From an uncultured Enorma sp. (GTDB taxonomy: Bacteria; Actinomycetota; Coriobacteriia; Coriobacteriales; Coriobacteriaceae): a DNA stretch of 25,203 nt. This document shows positions 21,294 through 25,203 of the stretch, one piece after another (position 1 is the first letter of the stretch; each line of letters starts with the position of its first letter). The stretch spans positions 1-25,203 of the forward strand of contig CAJLVH010000013.1 in NCBI GenBank assembly GCA_905210055.1. The letters are read 5' to 3'. The notes under the pieces are model-generated. The model worked only from the letters and a program-made list of their open reading frames with translations, did no database searches and was not told where the DNA came from. Position numbers and translations under genes: made by a program.

Positions 21294-22208
21294 TTACCCG
21301 CGATACCCGCCGCGGCCACCAAAGCCGCCGCGGCCACCACGGTCGTCACGGCCGCCGAAGCCGCCGCGCCCGCCGCGATCACGATCACCGAAACCGCCAC
21401 GGCCACCACGGTCGCCACCGCGGCCACCAAAGCCGCCGCGTCCGCCGCGGTCGTCACGACCGCCGAAACCACCGCGGCCACCGCGATCGTCACGGCCACC
21501 GCGCCCGCCGAAGCCGCCGCGACCACTACGGTCGCCGCCGCGATCATCGCGCGAACGGTCGACATCGCAGCCCATCTCGGTGAGCGGGTTGATGATGGCG
21601 TCAAGGATGCCCAGCAGCGTGCGAGCATCGTCCGAGGAAAGCGTAGGCACGAGCTTCTTGCGCTTATTGCCGCGCGCCTCGGCCATCGCCACGGCGTCCT
21701 CGCTCGCGAAGACAACGATGTGGCGCATGTCGCCGTCTTCGGGCTCAATGCGGCCGACGATGTCGTGCTTCTCGGCCTCGACCAGCAGCTCGTTCAGGGC
21801 ACGCAGGCGCATGCCCAGGAGGTCTGCCATCTCCTTCTCTTCCATACGGCTCTTGAGCTCGAGCAGGCGCAGCGCGCGCACGAGATCCTTCGTGCGCTCG
21901 GCCTCCTCGGCAGCCTCATCGGCAAGCGCGGACTTGCGGTTGCGGAGCAGGCGTGCCGCACGGTTCACCTTATCAAACAGCAAGTCGTCGAGCTCTTCGG
22001 GCGCGGGGGCGCTGGTAGCCTCAGCGTCCTCGTCATCATTCTCGACAACGAGATCGTCCTCGGCATCCTCCGCGAGCTCAGCCTCCTCGACAGCCTCTAC
22101 GATCTCGGCGGCTTCCTCGATGGCCTCCTCGACCTCGAGCGCCTCCTCGACGACGTTCATCGTCTCATCCAGATTCGTCATGTTCTCGTTCTCGTTGTAC
22201 TCTGCCAT
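21294..22208 (-). CDS. MarR-like winged-helix protein with acidic N-terminus and RGG-repeat C-terminal tail
   Basis: A 304-residue three-part protein; the ATG at 22208 has an AGGAGGA ribosome binding site. Residues 1-75 are very acidic (runs of EEA/EDA). Residues 76-210 look like a MarR-type winged helix: a recognition region EKEMADLLGMRLRALNELLVEAEKHDIVGRI, then the wing EPEDGDMRHIVVFASEDAVAMAEARG and a dimer-forming final helix SDDARTLLGILDAI. Residues 218-304 consist of about fifteen RGG units in RGGFGGRDD phrases, a glycine/arginine-rich RNA-binding and condensate-forming type known from eukaryotic nucleolar proteins and some bacterial RNA helicases. It may bind both DNA and RNA. No enzyme domain is visible. 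Confidence 0.8.
   Translation of the reverse strand: MAEYNENENMTNLDETMNVVEEALEVEEAIEEAAEIVEAVEEAELAEDAEDDLVVENDDEDAEATSAPAPEELDDLLFDKVNRAARLLRNRKSALADEAAEEAERTKDLVRALRLLELKSRMEEKEMADLLGMRLRALNELLVEAEKHDIVGRIEPEDGDMRHIVVFASEDAVAMAEARGNKRKKLVPTLSSDDARTLLGILDAIINPLTEMGCDVDRSRDDRGGDRSGRGGFGGRGGRDDRGGRGGFGGRDDRGGRGGFGGRGGDRGGRGGFGDRDRGGRGGFGGRDDRGGRGGFGGRGGYRG
21297..21557 (-). repeat. Tandem coding repeat for the RGG tail
   Basis: The DNA is a degenerate tandem array of units encoding RGGFGG plus R-D-D or R-G-G spacers. It is prone to slippage, so repeat number probably varies between strains. It is a coding repeat, not CRISPR; there are no unique spacers. Confidence 0.85.
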
Positions 22209-22436
22209 ACGTTCCTCCTACCCTTCCGGGTCTCTTAGGGGCGTCTTACCACAGCTGTACCGCCGCGCCCTCATCCAATGGCCTTCCGGCCGGCGCCGTT
22301 TAGCGCGCGTACCAGTGTAGGAGGTCGAACGCTCGTCCTGCTGCAGAATTTGTAGGCGCACAAAAGACGCACGCAGTGCATGCTGCCGCACGCTCAGAAG
22401 AACATCTAGAACGCTCTATTCAAAAGTATTGGTTAT
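22209..22436. other. Non-coding gap upstream of the RGG-protein gene
   Basis: This 228-base gap carries the leader of the RGG-protein gene and the 3' end of the small membrane-protein transcript. I see only a short direct repeat, ATCTAGAACG, near 22400-22440 and no clear terminator or promoter. Confidence 0.4.
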
Positions 22437-22949
22437 CTAGAACGGTGCCACGACGAGCATCGCCACGAAAATGGCAGCGAACACGACAATCGTGAGAAGA
22501 TAGACCGCACGGCTCATGCGAAATGCCCCGTCACGCCCGAAGCGGTCGACAACCGCATCCGTTCCCTCGGCGCGCATCGCGAGCACAAGGTCGCGCCCTT
22601 CGAGCATCGACGCCTGCTCCTCTTCTGCACGGGCCGCGCCCTCGCGACCATATGCCGCGAGCACCACGCCCGCGAGCTCGAATTTCTCGCCCGCACGATA
22701 CACGCGCGTCATCTTGGCGAGATGCGACGCGCAGGCGCACACCGGGTACAGCGAAACAGCGCACGCAAAAAACAGGTCGGAAGCGGGTTCCGTCACCGGC
22801 GCAATCGCCGTGTGTCGCTCGCCCGCGGCCACGATGAGCAGGCCGAACACGGTAAAGAAGAACGCCGTACCGAGATACTTCAGCAGCTGCCCCTTGAGGC
22901 CGGTGAACTCGCTGTCGCGCTTGCCTATGACTGCCTGCAGGGTCTCCAT
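22437..22949 (-). CDS. Small membrane protein of unknown function
   Basis: A 170-residue protein with hydrophobic segments at about residues 27-42 (LGTAFFFTVFGLLIVAA), 57-75 (SDLFFACAVSLYPVCACAS) and 147-168 (YLLTIVVFAAIFVAMLVVA). Between the second and third lies an 80-residue charged cytoplasmic-type region (RVYRAGEKFELAGVVLAAYGREGAARAEEEQASMLEGRDLVLAMR). The ATG at 22949 follows GAGGA. I recognise no family. It stands alone between the RGG-protein gene and the PTS genes, with more than 200 non-coding bases on each side. Confidence 0.65.
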   Translation of the reverse strand: METLQAVIGKRDSEFTGLKGQLLKYLGTAFFFTVFGLLIVAAGERHTAIAPVTEPASDLFFACAVSLYPVCACASHLAKMTRVYRAGEKFELAGVVLAAYGREGAARAEEEQASMLEGRDLVLAMRAEGTDAVVDRFGRDGAFRMSRAVYLLTIVVFAAIFVAMLVVAPF

Positions 22950-23097
22950 GGTGTCCTCGCTTTCCGCAACGTCAGCGCCAACACCACGCGGCGGGGCGCT
23001 TTACTACAAGCTACCCGCGGGCTGCAGGAAATACGTCAGGAAACTGTTAGCGTTTTGTAATGAGAGCAGCATAGAACAACCGCTCACGGGACGGTTC

Positions 23098-23140
23098 GCG
23101 CCGTTCGGCAGGGTTTGGTGCCCAAGCCGCCAAACGGCGC
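23098..23140 (-). terminator. GC-rich hairpin downstream of the PTS operon
   Basis: The arms GCGCCGTT (23098-23105) and AACGGCGC (23133-23140) are exact complements, with partial inner pairing. The hairpin begins 12 bases after the IIA stop. There is no T-tract, so it may be an RNA 3'-end stabiliser rather than an intrinsic terminator. Confidence 0.4.
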
Positions 23141-23151
23141 GACTTTGATGC

Positions 23152-23493
23152 TTAGCGCTGTGCGAGCTCGACGATTGTGGGCAGAAGCCCCTTGATGGTC
23201 TCCGCGCTGATGAGAATCGTCTCAGCGTGGATGAGCAAGAGTCCGCATCCCAGCGTGCCCTTCGCCTCCATCTGAAGCGCCTCGTGATGCGCCTCGGACG
23301 CAGCGCGAAACGCCTCGTCACCCTGGGCGATGAGCTCACTGGGGTCGTCGCCGCCCTTCGCGAGCTCGATCGCCTCGAGGTAACAGCTCTTCGCCGTTCC
23401 GGCGAACGAGATAATCTGGAAACTCACGGCCTCATACGGCGGGCTTGCAAGTTCGCCACCGCCCTCGGCCGCCGCCGCAACGTCGTCCGTCAT
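23152..23493 (-). CDS. PTS lactose/cellobiose-type EIIA component
   Basis: A 113-residue all-helical protein of the EIIA-Lac family: FQIISFAGTAKSCYLEAIELAKGGD aligns with the family's 'IVAYAGDARSKLLEAL..A..GD', EAFRAASEAHHEA follows, then LLLIHAETILISAET. His89 in LIHAE corresponds to the phosphorylated His of family members (MMHGQDHLM). It would accept phosphate from HPr and pass it to the EIIB encoded one base upstream. The N-terminus has about 20 extra residues. It is the last gene of the operon; a GC-rich hairpin follows. Confidence 0.9.
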   Translation of the reverse strand: MTDDVAAAAEGGGELASPPYEAVSFQIISFAGTAKSCYLEAIELAKGGDDPSELIAQGDEAFRAASEAHHEALQMEAKGTLGCGLLLIHAETILISAETIKGLLPTIVELAQR

Positions 23494-23494
23494 C

Positions 23495-23788
23495 CTACAT
23501 CATCCCCTTGATCTGCTGGAGCACTTTGGCGCCGTCCATCATGCCGTATGCCATCATGTCGATCGCCTCGACCGGCTTGTCCTTGGCAGCGGCGCGCACC
23601 TTATCCAGCATGAATCGAATCTGCGGACCCACGAGCACGACATCCGCCCAGTCGATCTTATCGTTCATCATCGCCATAGCCACCGCCTGCGTCTCGAGCT
23701 CCAAACCCTCCGCCGCCGCGGCCTCCTCAATCTTCTTGCACATGTTCGCCGTAGAAGCTCCCATTGAGCAAATCAGCAGTACGTTCAT
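23495..23788 (-). CDS. PTS lactose/cellobiose-type EIIB component
   Basis: A 97-residue protein with the EIIB-Lac/Cel phosphocysteine loop at its N-terminus (LLICSMGASTANMCKKI, Cys7 as acceptor). It is followed by DWADVVLVGPQIRFMLDKVR and KPVEAIDMMAYGMMDGAKVL. It receives phosphate from EIIA and would donate it to sugar bound by an EIIC permease. No EIIC gene lies in this window, so the partner must be encoded elsewhere, or these two serve a regulatory role. The start overlaps the stop of the RpiR gene by 4 bases. Confidence 0.9.
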   Translation of the reverse strand: MNVLLICSMGASTANMCKKIEEAAAAEGLELETQAVAMAMMNDKIDWADVVLVGPQIRFMLDKVRAAAKDKPVEAIDMMAYGMMDGAKVLQQIKGMM

Positions 23789-24510
23789 GCTTCCTCCTCA
23801 TCCTTCTGAAGGTTTCTAATCCTTGCCATCAAATCCTCGATAAGCGTGAGGCAATTGATAACGAAGTAGTCCGGGTCTTTATCTGCACGGCACCCGCGCC
23901 GATCGACCAATATGCAATGGCGGGAATGCGCCCCAAGCGTGCTTGACTCATCAGCGGTGAACACGAAGTCTTCAACACCACGGGAGGAAATCCGATCCTG
24001 TACGAACGTCAAGTCTCTCGTCTCTCCGCTTTCGCTCACAAAGATGACGATAAACTGCCGATCGTCTCGAAAATCAAGAGGGCTTTTCGTCGTGGCGAAG
24101 AAACCGTGTTCGAGCAAGCGATTGCTTAGATATTGGGCGGTGAGATCGGAGTATCCGACGCCCATGAGGTGAACGCGCATACCTGGCGCCGCTGAGAGTG
24201 TTTGCGCAAGCGTCTCTAGTTCGTCAAGCGAAGCCTCGCCCGCGATGATTCGTTCACAAAATTCGGGCATACCCGGCGACAACGTGCTCATGCGCTCGTG
24301 CTTCAGAGAGTACAGCAATTCGCTGAAACCATCGAAACCGAGCTTCTTCGCAAGACGAACGACACTTGTCGTCGAGACGAACGAAGCCTGCGCCACCGAT
24401 CGAATGGGGATCTTCTCCTCACCGTGATCTAGGCGAGCGACAATCTCGCGAAGGATTCGTATCTCCGATACGGAAAGGCTGTTCCATCGTTCCATCTGTT
24501 GAACGTCCAT
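23785..24510 (-). CDS. RpiR/MurR-family transcriptional regulator (HTH + SIS domain)
   Basis: About 241 residues from the ATG at 24510 (GGAGG ribosome binding site 8 bases upstream); the GTG at 24519 is too close to it. Residues 12-75 are the RpiR helix-turn-helix (SVAQASFVSTTSVVRLAKKLGFDGFSELLYSLK). Residues about 100-235 are a SIS sugar-phosphate-binding fold (VHLMGVGYSDLTAQYLSNRLL, FIVIFVSESGETRDL). It probably senses a phosphosugar and controls the PTS genes that follow. It begins five bases after the RDD gene and overlaps the EIIB gene by 4, so all four are one transcript. Confidence 0.9.
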   Translation of the reverse strand: MDVQQMERWNSLSVSEIRILREIVARLDHGEEKIPIRSVAQASFVSTTSVVRLAKKLGFDGFSELLYSLKHERMSTLSPGMPEFCERIIAGEASLDELETLAQTLSAAPGMRVHLMGVGYSDLTAQYLSNRLLEHGFFATTKSPLDFRDDRQFIVIFVSESGETRDLTFVQDRISSRGVEDFVFTADESSTLGAHSRHCILVDRRGCRADKDPDYFVINCLTLIEDLMARIRNLQKDEEEA

Positions 24511-24515
24511 GTGCC

Positions 24516-25178
24516 TCACCTCCCATCGGCAGAGCCGCTGTCCTCGACCACGTCCGTTGAGACTGCAACGTTGGAGTCCTCTGCTTCTTGTCTTGTCTCC
24601 TCCGCATTCGCGCCAGCATCGTCGTTTTCCCTATCGGACGCATCGGGGACGTTCGGTGCCACAACGGTCACAACGGTTCCCGCGATAACATCGTGAAGCA
24701 TCCTCTTGCGCTTTGACAACAGGAGCAACAGCACAGAGACAACGCCAATTCCCCAGCTAAACCATACCGTATACTGAATAATATCGCGCTCGAGAAACAG
24801 CATGAGGTAGTTTCGCACATAGTTGCTCAGCGGCGAGAAGCATCCCTCCACCACGGTAATCGCGACAAGATCCCTCAACATCAGACGGAGCAGGCCAGGC
24901 GCTTCACCGGAAACGGTTGCCATACGCACGCGAAGGAGGTGCTTGCCGATCGTTTGTCCGCGCCACACGAAACGCGGAACGACGCTGTATAAAATCACCT
25001 CTACAGCCACGAGCATGAGCAGGAGCGGAAGCTGAACATCGGCATCGAAATACGTAAGCGCGAGCGAGCCCACGAACATTCTGCCGGTAAGCAGATAGGC
25101 AGCCGCGATAAGCATCGTATTCATGATGATCAACGCGATATACCAGTCGATGAAATACGCTATGAGCCTGCGAATCAT
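24516..25178 (-). CDS. RDD-family membrane protein
   Basis: A 220-residue protein with RDD features: the opening RRLIAYFIDWYIALIIMNTML, with Arg and Asp in the first helix. Later come the second hydrophobic stretch PLLLMLVAVEVILYSVV, the family phrase RGQTIGKHLLRVRM, and the RLMLRDLVAI helix. WFSWGIGVVSVLLLLLSKRKRMLHDVIAGT closes the domain. A 45-residue acidic disordered tail ends the protein. RDD proteins are mostly uncharacterised; some act in ion transport. The gene leads the PTS/RpiR operon here, which is an unusual position. The start codon is near the window edge with only a weak GGGGA ribosome binding site. Confidence 0.85.
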   Translation of the reverse strand: MIRRLIAYFIDWYIALIIMNTMLIAAAYLLTGRMFVGSLALTYFDADVQLPLLLMLVAVEVILYSVVPRFVWRGQTIGKHLLRVRMATVSGEAPGLLRLMLRDLVAITVVEGCFSPLSNYVRNYLMLFLERDIIQYTVWFSWGIGVVSVLLLLLSKRKRMLHDVIAGTVVTVVAPNVPDASDRENDDAGANAEETRQEAEDSNVAVSTDVVEDSGSADGR

Positions 25179-25203
25179 GCTGTCCCCTATCGGCGGGCGT
25201 CCT

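Noticed and set aside
21297..21557. Regular repeats that could suggest a CRISPR array
   Set aside because: Units are short, contiguous and in frame in a gene, with no unique spacers.
21264..22320. Two long plus-strand open frames (324 and 347 residues)
   Set aside because: They are antisense to the RGG-protein gene; their Pro/Arg- or Ala/Thr-rich repeats are the complement of the RGG array.

Overview
The window is high-GC DNA that codes densely on both strands. Gene content and style suggest an anaerobic actinomycete, most likely a gut Coriobacteriia member (Collinsella/Olsenella-like). Pointers are a DUF3516-type Ski2-like helicase, a rubredoxin-first rubrerythrin, lactose/cellobiose-type PTS subunits and GGGGAC palindromes of a kind I associate with that class. 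The taxonomic call is inference. I saw no tRNA, rRNA, CRISPR array or transposase.

Layout. (1) 1-1246: 3' part of a superfamily 2 helicase. (2) 1281-4410: four back-to-back type II toxin-antitoxin modules on the minus strand, in the symmetrical order RelB-like/PIN, Phd/ParE, Phd/ParE, RelB-like/PIN. (3) 4541-5997: an AT-richer pair, a BspA-like leucine-rich-repeat protein and a four-helix membrane protein of unknown role, preceded by two overlapping strong hairpins. (4) 6142-12458: a tRNA-modification neighbourhood. It holds a membrane-anchored spermidine-synthase-like protein, Elp3 and an MFS transporter on the minus strand, then a Trm9/ALKBH8-like methyltransferase and a frameshifted trmB on the plus strand. 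(5) 12553-17406: BASS transporter, Ski2-like helicase and SDR oxidoreductase. (6) 17493-20125: a restriction-modification locus on the minus strand, with an Eco47II-like endonuclease, a MerR-HTH/C5-cytosine methyltransferase fusion carrying a frameshift, and a HIRAN protein. (7) 20352-20909: rubrerythrin, followed by a 384-base non-coding stretch with nested inverted repeats and 10-bp-spaced iterons. (8) 21294-22949: a MarR-like protein with an acidic head and an RGG-repeat tail, and a small membrane protein. (9) 23152-25178: a minus-strand operon of RDD membrane protein, RpiR/SIS regulator, PTS IIB and PTS IIA; no IIC is present.

The most striking points are: (a) a short interspersed palindrome (core AAAACCCCTGGGGTA) with three good copies, one in frame inside a methyltransferase gene; (b) a nested GGGGAC palindrome in frame inside elp3; (c) Elp3 close to a Trm9-like methyltransferase, suggesting an mcm5U-type wobble pathway; (d) a MerR-fused DNA methyltransferase whose own promoter has the 19-bp-spacer dyad architecture of MerR promoters; (e) an RGG-tailed winged-helix protein; (f) the compact toxin-antitoxin array. 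Two conserved enzymes (TrmB and the DNA methyltransferase) are frameshifted in GC-rich stretches; sequencing or assembly error must be excluded before calling them broken.
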